A stretch of DNA of 64,000 nucleotides, taken from Pterobdella sp. o SKG-2022 (Eukaryota > Annelida > Clitellata > Hirudinida > Piscicolidae). The notes beneath the pieces were generated by a model. That model ran no database searches. It saw nothing but the letters and a program-made list of their open reading frames with translations, and was not told the DNA's origin. Position numbers and translations under genes: made by a program. This document shows, piece by piece, positions 40,597-52,869 of the stretch. Each line of letters begins with the position of its first letter. Positions within the stretch are counted from its first letter, which is position 1. The stretch spans positions 19,727,932 through 19,791,931 of the forward strand of contig OZ038321.1 of NCBI GenBank assembly GCA_964035795.1, read 5' to 3'.

Positions 40597-43314
40597 TTAT
40601 TGTTGTTCTGGGTCGCTTTCTGCCCTCCTCTCATGGGACTGAATTTGAACTTCTCTATGCTCAAAAGTTTCTTTTGTGCGTGTCCAAGCTGCTTTTATTG
40701 CTTCAATATCACTCCTCCTGCAATTTTTTGCGTTGTTGATTAGGCATTATGCTTTTTGAATTTTTTTCGGAAAATTTTATAAAAACTTAATTTTCAAATT
40801 TTTTTTATAGCTTTGAAATATTTTTTTTACTTTATCGCACATTGGTTTGAGTTGGTGTAAAACATCCACATCTTGGTCTAGAAGCCTTGAGGATGAATCC
40901 AGATTTGTTTTTGCTGGTGAAACGCTATTTTTAAAAATTTTTCATGCAACTCTTTTTTTTGACAACAGTTTGGTAAAGCAGAAGTTCTTTTATAATGTTT
41001 TTTCCATTTATTTTTTTTATTTGTTTGTTAATTCTAAAAAAAAAAAGAATTTGTAGAAAAAAACTGAATTGTTTTGCAGTTTTTTCTGTGTGTCAAATAC
41101 CAGAGCAATGTCATTTGCTAATTAAGATACCTTGAAATAATAAAAACTAATAACGCTTGCCATGCCAAATAAATGCAATGTCTTTAAAAGAAATATAAAA
41201 GGAAATTATACAAAATAAAAGTATAAATAAAGTGAGTTTGAGCAAAAAATTACTTTTTTAAAGTTTAATTTATCATTTCGTGTTTTTGTGGCAATTAAAA
41301 ATACTTTTCAGATTAGGACTTATTATGCCTGACAAAATTGACTTCTATGAAGAGAACGTGATTAATAATCTAGATTTTGCAAAGTATATACTTTCATATA
41401 AAAAGGTTTTATTCAACTCAAAATTTTTCAATTTCATTTGAAGATTCTGGAATGTCATTTAAATTCGACTTTGTTGTAAAATAAATTCAAAAAACTCATA
41501 CTTCAAAAAAAACCGCTGAAACAACTGAAATGGCATTATAATAATCAAGCCAGGTAGGTAGAAAATCTAAAAAATCAGCCAAATTTCGTTTCACTATGAA
41601 GAACAAAACATTTTAAAGTCACAAAAAAGCAAGTCAAAAATTTGTTTCCGATTGTATTCTGTGTTAGCTTTGCTGGACTTATTGTCTCTAATCCATCTTC
41701 GCCCATCAACTTGTTTTATAATTTCCTCATTAAGGTATTAATAGCTTTTTCATTAACTTTATACTCTGTCGTCTGTTTTGGAATGAATTTTTTTAACAAA
41801 TGTTAAAAATACTGAAAATTGTTTATAAATCTGTTTTTAAGTTATATTATTTAAATAATAAATTCATTTAAAAAAATTAAACATAAAATTTTCACCGAAA
41901 CCTGTGAGAAGACAATTTCAAAATTAAGAAAGATTCAAAGATTTTAATTGTTAAATACCCAAAATATCGAGTTATTCTCAAAACAACTTAAATTTTCATT
42001 GTCTCAGTTCAAACAGAATTTAAAAATATAAAGAAAAAAACACCGTGCATAGTAGTTTCCTCACTCGAGTTCTCCTGCCATTAATTTATTCATAAAGTCT
42101 TTTATGCGTACTCTCATCAAACCTTCCAAAGCTCCTGCAACATCTGAATCGACACTACTCTATGCACTCGTTATTTCAATAAAGGATTTTTGCTAATAGT
42201 AATGATTAAAACACTATTAATAGGAATGGAAAATGTACTATTAATAGTAGTAACAAATATACTAATACAAGTAATTAGAAAGATACTATCACTAGTAATT
42301 ATAAAGTTTGTATATTTTGATCCATAAGTTCTTGCTTTATAATATTTTTTGAAATTGTCTTATATATATTCAAATTAGATAAACGCTTAAGATATAGTTT
42401 TTTTCTCCAATCGAAATGCCAAAGTGTTGTAGAGAGAGTTGAAAGGGGTTCCGTTAAAGTGGAGAATGACGACAATAAAAAATTTTCCTTTAACAATTTG
42501 AAAAGCTGCATAAAAGGTTGGGACCGCCATATATCAATTAAATTTTCTATTCATTCTTTTACAGTTAAATTTATTTCGAAAGCATTGAATAAATGAAGTT
42601 ATTTTCAGTATATACAAATCATGAAGTTGAATTTATATTAATTTCAAACAAAGCACAATTTATTACTTTACTTTCTGCTTTTGTGCCAAATAATGAATTA
42701 AACTCTCAGTCATTTTTTTTGGAGTAATTTAAAATTTTTTTGACAATCAGAATTTTTATAGGGAAAAAGATATAAAATAAATTTTTTTTGAAGTATGTAT
42801 TTGGTTATGTTTTAATTAAATGTTGAGTTATCTTGGAAATTTCAATATAAAGTGAACTGAGAAGCGCTCAGTTATGGTCTGTATGCACGTTTGACTTCCC
42901 TAAAACATGATCTTCGAACCATTCAGTTCTTTAATTTAATTATTGTGGATATTATAAAAAATTCATTTCCAATAATTTAATTCACTTAAAACAATCATTA
43001 AAAAATATAATTTACTTAAATAGATACGTAGTTTGAGTATCTTTTTTTTATTGGCCTTTTTCATTTAAGCTAAGTAATTAATTTCAAAGGGAAATTCTAT
43101 AGAAAATGAAAGTACCCACTCTTGAAACGCTTTATCACTTGATATGAAAGAAAGTCGCTTATTTCTATGTAATATTCTTTTATAGCATAAAAAACATTAT
43201 TGCAAGCTAAATGCGTGCAATAAAACTTTATGGTTGGTGCGTGGATGACAATGAATACAGACTCACAGGTGGAATCTGACAGAATTCTCGGAAAGTTTGA
43301 AAATTTGAGTTCAT
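40597..43314 (-). CDS. Unrecognised small helical protein, four predicted exons, 115 aa
   Basis: Predicted from sequence alone: exons 43267-43314, 42065-42159, 40841-40924 and 40597-40717, phases 0, 2, 2, total 348 nt with ATG and TAA. Exon 1 begins MNSNFQTFREFCQ and ends at CCT|GTGAGT. Exon 2 contains DVAGALEGLMRVRIKDFMNK and ends GA|GTGAGG. Exon 3 contains LLDQDVDVLHQLKP. Exon 4 contains DIEAIKAAWTRTKETFEHRE and ends ESDPEQQ. All exons are GC-richer than their surroundings. The product is soluble, has no signal peptide or membrane segment, and looks alpha-helical with heptad-like hydrophobics in the C-terminal half, as in small coiled-coil adaptor subunits. I do not recognise the family. 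The exon 3 donor is the weakest point: AT|GTGCGA fits the phase, while AAA|GTAAAA would not join to exon 4. It lies about 0.6 kb downstream of the myosin light chain, same strand. Confidence 0.5.
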
Positions 43315-43904
43315 ATTAATTTGAAACGAATTTTTTGCAATAAGGTGAAAGAATTATTTTTGTAGCATAGACAAGTCACGGAAAAGAGACATTGATAATA
43401 AAATGTTTTAATTATTGGTGAGAATATCTTTTGTAGTTTAAAATCCTATCTTTTTAACTTGTTCTGGTTAATTTTTTTATTTCGTGTCACATTAGTTTCT
43501 TAGAAGATTTTTTAAATTTTGATAAATTTAGCTTAAATTACTTTCAAAGATGTAATTTTTTTTTGTAATTTTTCCAAATTAAATTCAAATGTATTTTAGA
43601 ATCCGTTTTTACTGTTTTATTTAATTTATCAATTATTTGATAATGTATTATCCAACCATAGAAAGGTGAAGTCTCAAACTTATATTTTGAATAAACCAAC
43701 GTGAAAGGCTTGAAAAGCGTCCAAATATTTGCAAACTTTTGAAAATAAAACAATTATTAGCTATTTTGAATTTAGTTTATTTCCATTAATATCAATCAAA
43801 CGAGTTATCTTAGTGTAAGACCGCAAAAATGAAACATAGACGGGCGAGTGAAATGAATAATAAAAATTGATGAGCAAGAAGAATATGTGGATGGCTTTGT
43901 GTAT
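43315..43904. other. Spacer between light chain gene and small helical-protein gene
   Basis: About 590 bp, AT-rich. It should hold the light chain 3' UTR and polyadenylation signal and the start region of the downstream gene. ATTAAA/AATAAA-like words are too common here to choose one. Confidence 0.4.
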
Positions 43905-46257
43905 TTATTCGTCATCTTTCCCTCTCTTGATGATCTGAACAAATTTCAAATAATCCAGATTTCCACCTTCGATGGGAGCTTCTTTCCAGACTTGTTTGAT
44001 CTGGAAGTTGTGCGTTTGTGTTAGTTTCATTGCAGTTTTATATCGCTTTTATCATTAATCATCTTATAAAACATTCATATTTACATATAAATGTTTCATT
44101 TGTGAAACTATTTCAAAGATGCCATGTAGTATTTCTATTTTCTTCATTTAATATAAATACTTTAGAATTTTTAAAAAAAGATAGAAACTCAAATTTATTA
44201 GTATTAAAACTTGAATAAGTTTGAAATGTTGCTTTTACCTCATCTTTACCGAATTGGTCTCCGACGTTCATCAAAAGGTCTTTAACACTGCAGGTTTAGT
44301 TCATCTCGTTATGGTCATTTCATAATATTAATTATAGCTTAATAACAAGTTTTAGTAACGTTAAAACTTAAAAATTGATGAACTCAAAAAAAGATTTTGG
44401 CGAAAAATTACAAGGTTTCAAAACTATTTTGGGAAATATTTTCGATAACTCGAATTTTTGTATTTAAGGGTACGTATTTCCTTGAGTGTGTAGTAATTTC
44501 AACATCATTAACAAAAAAAGTTTTTCGATGGAAGAATTTTGCTTAATTATCTGACCATTTATTCATAAATTGATCATTTTCTCATTTTCAAGTTAATACA
44601 TAGCTATTAGCCTAAAGAATTGAGAACATTTTACACTAAAAAAGCACAATGAACACATGGAAATATGAACCACTCACTATTCTTCGTGCAGTTTGCCTTT
44701 CTTGTCTTCATCAAACATCACAAAAGCATCTCTCAGGGCTGATTCAGAATCAGTACCTAAATGCAATTTCATAACCTCATTACCCCAATAATGCGATATT
44801 CGTATTAATATATCATAAATGTTTAAAATGAAAGAAATGGTTCTTTCCCAGTGCCGAACAATAATCCATTGAAATTTATAATTATACAGAATAACATAAA
44901 ACGAAGAAGATTACAGTGTTATCAAACTCGGGATCTCCTCGAAACTAATCCTTAATTTCATTATTAATACCGTTGATGCCATAAGAATGAAAGCACCCTT
45001 AAACAGCATTACATCCTTCAACATCATCTCCCTAGAAGCTCACCGTGCAGCTTCTCTCCGAAAAGGTTGAGAAATTGGGTGAAGTTGATTTTGTCTGGGC
45101 ACTCAGCTAGCAACTCTTGGATGATTTTGGGGTCGGGGTCACGACCTGTGGTTTTGAATTTATAATATGTATACTAATGTCGTTTTTATTTAATTTAATG
45201 ACCATATAAACAAATAATACAAATTATTAAATTTGAGTTAATTTTCGAATTATATTAATCTCCAAACAACAATTTTTATTGAGTAAAAAATAGATGAATA
45301 TATTATAAAAGTTAATAAAGAACTACCCTTCTACCGATCGCTTTGAAAAAATATGCGGTTCTAACGAATAAATTATAACATCGCTAAGCCTCGCAAAAGA
45401 TATATTGTATGCCAAAATGCGACTTTCATTCCAAGAAATTCAAACTTAGTTAGTCGCTTTATAAAGTGAAATTGCTTCGCAAACCCGTTTGAAATTAAAT
45501 TGGTCGTAAACTAATAGCTTTAAAAACTAGTTAATGAAGTAAACAATTTTTACCTATAAAATGGAACTCAAAATGAATTTTGAAAGTTTTTTCAACGTTG
45601 TCATTAATATACAATTATTATCAAGTGTTATAACCGATTTGAGTGTAAATGTTGCTAAGATCTTCAGCGCCGATGATACCATCTCTGTCTTGATCGATCA
45701 ATGCAAAAGCCTGCAGGTTTGCAAGTGAAATTCATGGTGAAAATCAAAAAAATTGTTAGTAAGCTATGTAAAAATTGTATTCGATGGATGCGGAGTGATG
45801 AGAGAAGTGATGCATTTCTTCAACTACAAAGTAGTTCCTTCATTGTTTTATTACCGATGCATGTTCAAAAAAGTGGTTTTAAATTGCTTTGAATAAAAGT
45901 GTTGATATACATCTGAATAAAGCAGGTTGTTCAAATAAAATTTCAATTCTTTGAATAAAAGACAATTTAACCTCATACCATCGTAAATACAACATAATTA
46001 GAACTAGTTAATTTACAAAAATTAATAATAAACTACGCATACTCAAAACAAAAATTTTACAAAAAAAACCACTAAACCTCTTTAAATTCAGTGATTTGAG
46101 CTTGGTTGAAAAGAGCAAAGACGTTTCCGATCTTCTTCTTGGGTTCTGGTGCCTTGGTTTCAGCGGGAGCTGCAGCCTCTTCGGCTGGAGCGGCATCATC
46201 TTCTTTCTTTTCTTTCTTCTCCTTCTTCTCCTTCTTCTCTTTCTTCTCGTCTTTGCC
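43905..46257 (-). CDS. Myosin regulatory light chain (first exon not found)
   Basis: EF-hand light chain that binds the IQ neck of conventional myosin. Exons: 46078-46257, 45635-45710, 45044-45145, 44678-44756, 44239-44287 and 43905-44000. All phases agree and there is a TAA at 43905. The first visible exon opens with a Lys/Glu run and an Ala/Pro/Glu linker, then KKKIGNVFALFNQAQI. The N-lobe EF-hand is DQDRDGIIGAED, with Asp at 1, 3, 5 and 12, the usual RLC metal site. Then come LLAECPDKINFTQFLNLFGE, GTDSESALRDAFVMFDEDKK and VWKEAPIEGGNLDYLKF, the standard RLC order. The conserved phosphoacceptor position before NVF is Gly, not Ser. A TAG lies in frame directly before 46257, so a short ATG exon must lie further upstream. 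The donor after exon 45635-45710 is weak (GTTATA). GC-rich codon choice fits high expression. Confidence 0.9.
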
Positions 46258-48168
46258 CTATTTTTATATTAGTTTTGTGTAGTTGGATGTTTGTAACGCG
46301 CGTGTGTTTTGTATTATAACTGTGGGAATTCCCTTTTAAGTCTTTTATACGCTTTCGAAGTAGTTTATGTTTTTTTATAATTTCTTCATCAAGCATCTAA
46401 ATGCTCGAATTACAGCTTTTACTTGTAAAAATTGAATTAATTAAATTCTGCTTGAACTCCAAAAGTATAGTTTTGAATAAATTTCAACAAACCATGTTAA
46501 AAGAGTTTAAAGATTCAGTGAACAAAGATGATCCAGAAGTACTTCAACCACTAAATCTTTCGACTAGCCCTTAACTCTACAAAAATCTGTTTATGTATCT
46601 CTTACTTCATTCACATCTCTCTGAAAACTTTTCTGTTTTACTCAGCAACAGTAAAACCATTTCACTTGCTTAAAGCTATTTATTAACGCTTGGCATACAT
46701 GGATATGTACCGAGTACAGCTTATTTTTACACAAGTGAGAATGTTATTAAGTTAGAAACTCCTCTTGAGTATATAGGGATATTGATTTTGAGTTCTATTT
46801 GTATAGTTATGGAAACATGTAAGAGTATTGTACAAGTGCGAAGCAAGCATTGCCATTAAAGGCGAAAACTTGTTGTTTTCTTTATTTATTATATTTAAAT
46901 GTTTTTCTGCATTGGTTTCAACTTTGAAAGTTTTAAGGCAAATCCAGTGGTTGTTGAAAACAGTTTTCCATTCTATAAAACTCTTATGATGCAAAACTTC
47001 ATCATTTACTCGCCAAACATGCACCAGCTACCGAAGCCTGCTTGTTTCATACATGTTTGCATGTCTCGATGTTTGTAAATAAAACATTGTATTTTTATCG
47101 CTCATGATTTGTTCATTTGAATATTTTTAATTTATTGCACAAAAGTAACTTTTTTAAATTTTTTCTCAATCATTCACAGAGAGTCTAAAAACCACTCACA
47201 AAAAATAAACTAAGAAAGAAGCTTTCATTATAAACAGCATAAACACATATAAACTTTATGTTTCTCTGAGCAACCACCTAAACACCTTACCTACAGACTG
47301 GAAATAATTTTTAAAAGTGAATTAAATGAGCATTTCACCTAATACTATAAAAACAACAAATGCTTTTCTTTAATTGTTTTGTTCATATGGTTTCAGCTTA
47401 GATAATGCACTGCACTATCCCCTACACGAGCTCCATATCTTAATTTTGAACTCCATCCAAGACTTTTCTATCAATGCTTTCTACTTGGCGTAGCATGTGT
47501 GCATTATTTGTTAAGTTTTTAAAACTTTTTCCTGAGTGTTTTTTAGAAAACCTCTTGGTGATAGATTTTTAGTTAATAAACAGATTTAAAACATATTATA
47601 TTTTAATTAATTTATACAATGAATGAAAATAATTTAATAGAAATATTAAAAACTACATTGTAACTTTTATTAAATTTTCTTCATTTTTGAATATTTTCAG
47701 CGCGTTTAAAGTTTTCAATTCTTGGTTGTTTGCTACAAGTGTTTACCAGTGCAAGATATTTGCACAGATACAACTTTTATCGAGATTACACATTATAAAT
47801 CGTTTTTCAAAAAAGTAAAATTCATAATAAATTATTTAGTTGAATAGAATCAATAAAAATTTTAAAATTTTTAGTGATTTATTATTGAAAATCCAGTAAT
47901 TTAATCAAAAAGCCCATAACAATGCTGCTTATCGACCAAGCAACTGAAAAAAATATTTACTTTCAAATATATAATCAAAACTACAGTAATTTTAAACCAT
48001 TTCAAATTTTTGTAAAATCATTACTAGCAAAAAAACAAATTTAATATAAAAAAGTAATAAATGCCTTGAAATTTTCCATAAACTTTCAGCAAAACTTGCC
48101 CAAAAATCAGAGATACCATCTCTTTTGATATAATTGTGAATAAACCTGATAAAAGTGTAACAAAACAT
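46258..48168. other. Upstream region of the light chain gene
   Basis: It must contain the missing light chain start exon or exons unless these lie further upstream. No short ATG exon with a matching donor could be chosen with confidence. The open frame at 46752-47024 (minus) has no recognisable features. Confidence 0.4.
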
Positions 48169-49518
48169 TCAAGGATCTTCTGGGTAGTGATGGCAGCCCA
48201 TGAACTCTTCTGGGTTAGGGGGTAGGGGATGTGGGAACATAGGTCTGTGGCCCGCATAATTAGGTATGGGCAGAGCGCTATGATTATTAAGATTTAAATA
48301 GGTATTTTTAAATATTTTTATTTAAATTTTTTTCAACTAAGAAATTTTAAATTTAAGGTATAAATTAGTTCTATATTTAATGACTGTAACTAGGTACAAT
48401 ATATAAATCATCAATTTTTTAAAATACTCACTAAGGGATGGTTTTGTACCCGGTTAGTTTTTCTTCTCTGTGACTGCACTGGTATTGACAACACAACTTT
48501 TTTTTGTCCAAGTAGTTCCTTGTAACATTTAAATTTACATCACATTACTATCAAATATGAAGTCCACACCGGCTCATCCTACGTTTCCCAAAGCATTATT
48601 TGGTCAGCAATCATCCATTAAATTCACAATTCTATGAATTAGTAAAAGCCTTGAAATGATATTCACTTTGAAGAAATATTGGAACAAATTTTATTCCGAA
48701 AGAAGCTTTTTAAAATGCTTCGTTCAAGTTGATATTTTTCCAGTTTCTTTAAAATGAATAAAAAGTATGTAACGTTCGTCAGAAGTTTTTTAAGTTTTTC
48801 AAATTTTTGCGATATAGTAATAGAATGTTGAATAATCTTTATCATTTCAATAAATCGAGTCTACCTCAATTTATTTTTAGTTTTCATTTTTCGAAAAAAT
48901 GCATTTTATAAATCTATAGGAAAAAAATACCCAAAAAAGTAAAACTCAATAAATACATCACTAGAAATTTTCAAACAATACGAGATAATTTATTTTTCAA
49001 AACTATCAATTAATAACTGATGAAGCTCAACAATGTGGTTGATAAAATTTGTGTCAATGTATGAAGGAATGCAATGCTTTTCAAAATTTTTTTCCAACTT
49101 ACAAAGTTGACTTAAGGAAAAAATTACATAAATGTATTTGAGTTTGATAATTTTCCATAAAAGCCTTTGTTCCTTAAATAAAATTTACTACACAACAGTA
49201 TAAATTCTGATTAATCCGTGAAACTGAGCCCTACAGTACAAGATTTTCTTTAACTACATTTTCAGATACGATTGCTAATACATATTCGATGAAAGTAAAG
49301 CCTATACAAACTAAAGAATATTTAAATACATGAAATATATATAATAAACGTTTGTTAAGCATATGAGCTCACAGATGGCCCGAACACTCCTTCTTCTTCT
49401 GCCCGTATGGAGTTTTCACGAAGTCATCACAGTTGAAGGTTGTTTTTTTGCATGAATTATTTTCAGGTATGGGGTATCTGTTTCTATCGCACCTTGAACA
49501 GTCATTGCTTGTATTTGG
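48169..49518 (-). CDS. Unrecognised Cys/Pro-rich protein, two 3' exons (5' end not found)
   Basis: Exon 49373-49518 has acceptor TTTATCAG|CCA and donor CT|GTGAGC. It reads NDCSRCDRNRYPIPE, then SCKKTTFNCDDF and GQKKKECSGH. Exon 48169-48277 has acceptor ATCATAG|C. It completes the split Leu codon and reads ALPIPNYAGHRPMFPHPLPP, then CHHYPEDP and a TGA. The phases agree (2), and both exons are GC-richer than the flanks. Six cysteines (CxxC, then C-x6-C, a later C, and one in the last exon) with a Pro-rich tail suggest a secreted or disulphide-bonded protein, but no signal peptide exon was found. Upstream exons may lie in 49519-50008, for example a short ATG frame near 49736, or further away beyond the oppositely oriented NIPP1 gene. 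The family is not recognised. Confidence 0.45.
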
Positions 49519-50008
49519 CTGATAAATGAATTTAATTGATTTAGATTTGTTTGTTTGTATTCATTATAACATTGTAGTTGCTATTTTCACTTATTTAGAT
49601 ATAATCAAAAAGTACATGGCTTATAAAAATTTTACATAAAAATTAAATGTGAATTTTTCAAGTATATTTATGTATAAATTAAAAAATCAAACTATAAATA
49701 TAAACTTTATATTTTTGAGGGCAGCATGTAGAATCCATTATGGTATTTTTTTTTCAATTTTTATTTTTTGAAGTTTTTATGGTAGTTTTTTTTTTTGTGT
49801 TTGTTTCAAGTTTTATTTTTGGTTGCTACGTCATTTCTTTGAGAATAGCTTAAAAATGTCTTGTTTCATGGATAGCTTTATAATTTTTTACCCAAAGTAA
49901 ATTTTTTTTTTCAATTTTTTTATTGAAATTGAAAATTATTTTGAAATAAAAAAATAACATTGCTAAATAACTTTTTTTATAAAAATCTAGCCATTACTGT
50001 TATATAAA
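49519..50008. other. Region between divergent genes
   Basis: About 490 bp between the Cys/Pro-rich gene and NIPP1, which point away from each other. It probably holds the NIPP1 promoter and perhaps a shared one. It is T-rich, and no TATA element or known site could be assigned. A short minus-strand ATG frame starting MDSTCCPQKYK at about 49738 is a possible 5' exon but is unproven. Confidence 0.35.
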
Positions 50009-52367
50009 ATGGCTGCCACTGTAAAGAATAATTTTGAGATCCCAAACTGGTTAAATCTTTTTGAAATACTATTTTTATAAAACTCATCTTTATGTCAAAA
50101 ATCAAGTCTTAAATGCACGCATAATTTCATAGGGCGGGCAAGCCTCCTGCGGGCCTGCACTTGGATGTGCTTAAGGATGACAAAATGATTCAGGTACACT
50201 GTTCCATTAACTTCAATAAATTAGCTTATTTCATTGTTTATATTAATTGATTAGAACGTTTTTAGTTTGCTAATATACTCAATAAAACCCAGTTTATAAA
50301 TCATCTCAATCCAAATGTGAAGCTTATTAAACTTGAACTTACATTTAGAAACTGATGATTGATGAGAAAAAGTGTTATTTCTTTGGACGGAACAAACAGT
50401 TGTGTGACTTTTGTATTGATCATGCCTCATCTTCTAGAGTACATGCTGCTCTGGTTTGGCACAAATTCCTTAATAGACCATTCATCATCGACCTAGGAAG
50501 CAGTTTGTCTTTATTTTAAATATTTTTTGTTTTTTATTGCATTTTTATAACAACTTCAAAATAAACTTTGTTACTTTTTGATGTTCTTAAAAGCAGCAAT
50601 TTTGAACTTGAATAATTGAATAACAAAGAACTTTGGCTGAGTTGATGGTAGATTTTTTTACTGAAATATCAAATATTTTTCAACTAACTTTCAGCTCATG
50701 GCACATTCTTGGGAGAATTAAGACTGGATGCTAAGAAGCCTCAAGCTGTCCCAATGGATCTAAAAATTAGATTTGGTGCTTCTACAAGATGCTATTTAAT
50801 TAGGGAAAGACCTGCAAATAAATTACCCACAATAAATAATTATGGAGACGAAAATGATATGAATCATCTTCCTGAAACTGAAGTTGAACTCGATGTAAGT
50901 TTTATTATATTCATACAGTAGTTATTGAAGTTAAAATCAAAAAATTATTGAATAAAAATATACATATAAATGTCTCTAAACGATTATTCTGGATTTATAT
51001 CTATATAATTATTTTTATAAAAAAATTTTCTTGATAACAGAACCTCACGGAATTCAACACAGCACACAACAGAAGAATCAATTTTGTGTCAGATATGGCT
51101 GACATAAACAGGTATTCTACATTAATTTTTACTGATCACTAAATAGAACCGCTATATATTTTGCTGTATTTATATAGTCACATTACTACTGCCACATCAG
51201 CTTTTAAAAGTACTAGCTTTTTAGCACACAACTTTTCAAGCGAACTAACTAATGTTATCAAATACTTTTTAATAATTTATTATAAATTTTGGCAAAGAAT
51301 AAGAAGGAAACGAGCATCTTCAACATCAAATGCTATAAAGCACTATGTCAGTTTCAATGATGATGAGGAAATTATCAATCCAGGTAATTCAATGAAATTT
51401 TATTCAATGCCTTAAAACTTTTATCACTTGTCATTTATTTTTTTTTTGAGATTTTATTCTGCAACCAATTAAATCTATCATATAGCTTGCTATATGTATC
51501 AAATGAATAGACATGGCTTCTTCAATTGAATGTAATATATAGCTTTTACTGAGTATTAAATAAAAAGTACAATTTTCAAGTATACAAAGTTTTTTGAAAG
51601 TTCACATTAGCGTGTATAAACGGAATGATATGTTTCAATCTTTGTATTTCCTATTTTATGTATCTTATCATAAGGTAAGGATTTATAAGTTTATTGTTTT
51701 TATTGGTCTTTTAGTTATATAATGGTACCATTGATTGTGCAGAAGACATAGATCCCACAGTGGGAAGGTTCAGAAACCTCGTTCAAACTACTGTTATTCC
51801 TAAACGGGTGTGTTACAATATCATTGAATTCACCTTAAAATGAAAAATTGATTTAAACTTGTTTTTTTATAAATCTTTTTTTTTGAATGAATGAAATAAA
51901 TAATAAGTTTAATTATTGATGAAAAATTTGAAGGCAAAATTAGACATAGATAGTGTACATCCTGACCACAATGACAATTCCACAACCACCCACATTCAGC
52001 ACCACAAACCGCCTGGTCAGTCAACACAATTATTCATCTGAATATCTTTAATTTTTATTTTTATTTCATCTTTGCTTATACATTATTCTTGAAATTTTCA
52101 GGGCTAGAAAAAAATTTAGTCACTAATCCAAATGAACGAAACACTAATAGTGTGTCTTTCATAGCTGAAAAAATTGGTCTAATGATACCGAATTTGACGG
52201 CTGATGTGACAGAAACACAAAACAAGGAGATAAGTATTGCAAAAGATAAAGTCATAAACACAGATGAAACTCCTTCGAATGAACCAAAAAAGAAAATTTA
52301 TGCCAAAGAAGCGTGGCCTGGAAAAAAATCTATGACGCATCACCATTCGTTCATGTCAATTAATTGA
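50009..52367 (+). CDS. PPP1R8: NIPP1, nuclear inhibitor of protein phosphatase 1 (complete, 9 exons, 341 aa)
   Basis: NIPP1 is a nuclear regulatory subunit of PP1 that also binds splicing factors through its FHA domain. Exons: 50009-50049, 50133-50193, 50349-50502, 50695-50894, 51041-51111, 51298-51383, 51743-51807, 51934-52015 and 52102-52367; total 1026 nt, with every phase consistent. The protein starts MAATVKNNFEIPNW and then has AGKPPAGLHLDV. The FHA core has FGRN (residues 46-49), SRVH (63-66) and STHGTFLG (85-92). FGASTRCY, NLTEFNTAHN, FNDDEEIINPEDIDP and VGRFRNLVQT follow in family order, with C-terminal KIYAKEAWPGKK. The length is close to the human protein (351). The RVxF-type PP1 docking site reads HYVSF instead of RVTF. 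The introns are short, in contrast to the SCYL2-like gene. The start ATG is chosen because NFEIPNW matches the known first-exon end. Confidence 0.95.
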
Positions 52368-52869
52368 CTTATTCGTTTTTTAAAGACAATCTTTATTTTC
52401 AAATTTGATTATGAATCTTTTAGAATCTTTAAATAAATAGTAAATAAAATATCAATATTTTGGAGTGTGAAAGCGATTAGCGAATTCAAATCACTACTGT
52501 TTTCTTTCGATGTGTCTTCAAAATTATTTAAGATATATCGAAAAAAAATTTTTTTAAAACCATACACTTGTATTTTATTGCTTATGAAGTGAGTGCTTTT
52601 CGTCTGAAATAATATATATAACGTTTGACGTTTCGTGTTAACAGGCACTGTCAAATAGCAGGTAAGTATAAACAAAGGAGAAGTTGTGAAAAATCTACTT
52701 GAAAATTTCTAAAATAAATTTTTTATTTTAGATATTAATTTCAGTTTCATAAATTAATTAATAATATAAAATTTTAAAATGAAGAGGTTCGATAATATTA
52801 ATCCAGGAAGTTAAACGTTTTCGGTAAATTAAGCTTTACAAATATCTTGAAGCAATTTTTGATGAGAAA

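Noticed and set aside
41630..41765. Minus-strand frame reading EEIIKQVDGRRWIRDNKSSK
   Set aside because: It looks slightly coding-like, but the splice phases do not fit the exons on either side (42065-42159 and 40841-40924) and the frame ends in a hydrophobic run; kept out of the gene model.
46008..46199. Minus-strand open frame overlapping the light chain exon
   Set aside because: Frame-shifted shadow of the Lys/Glu and Ala/Pro coding region.
46752..47024. 90-codon minus-strand open frame upstream of the light chain
   Set aside because: No recognisable domain, no match to the phase needed for the light chain start exon, ordinary base composition.
48024..48257. 77-codon minus-strand open frame
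   Set aside because: Overlaps the last exon of the Cys/Pro-rich gene in a different frame and continues into AT-rich nonsense.
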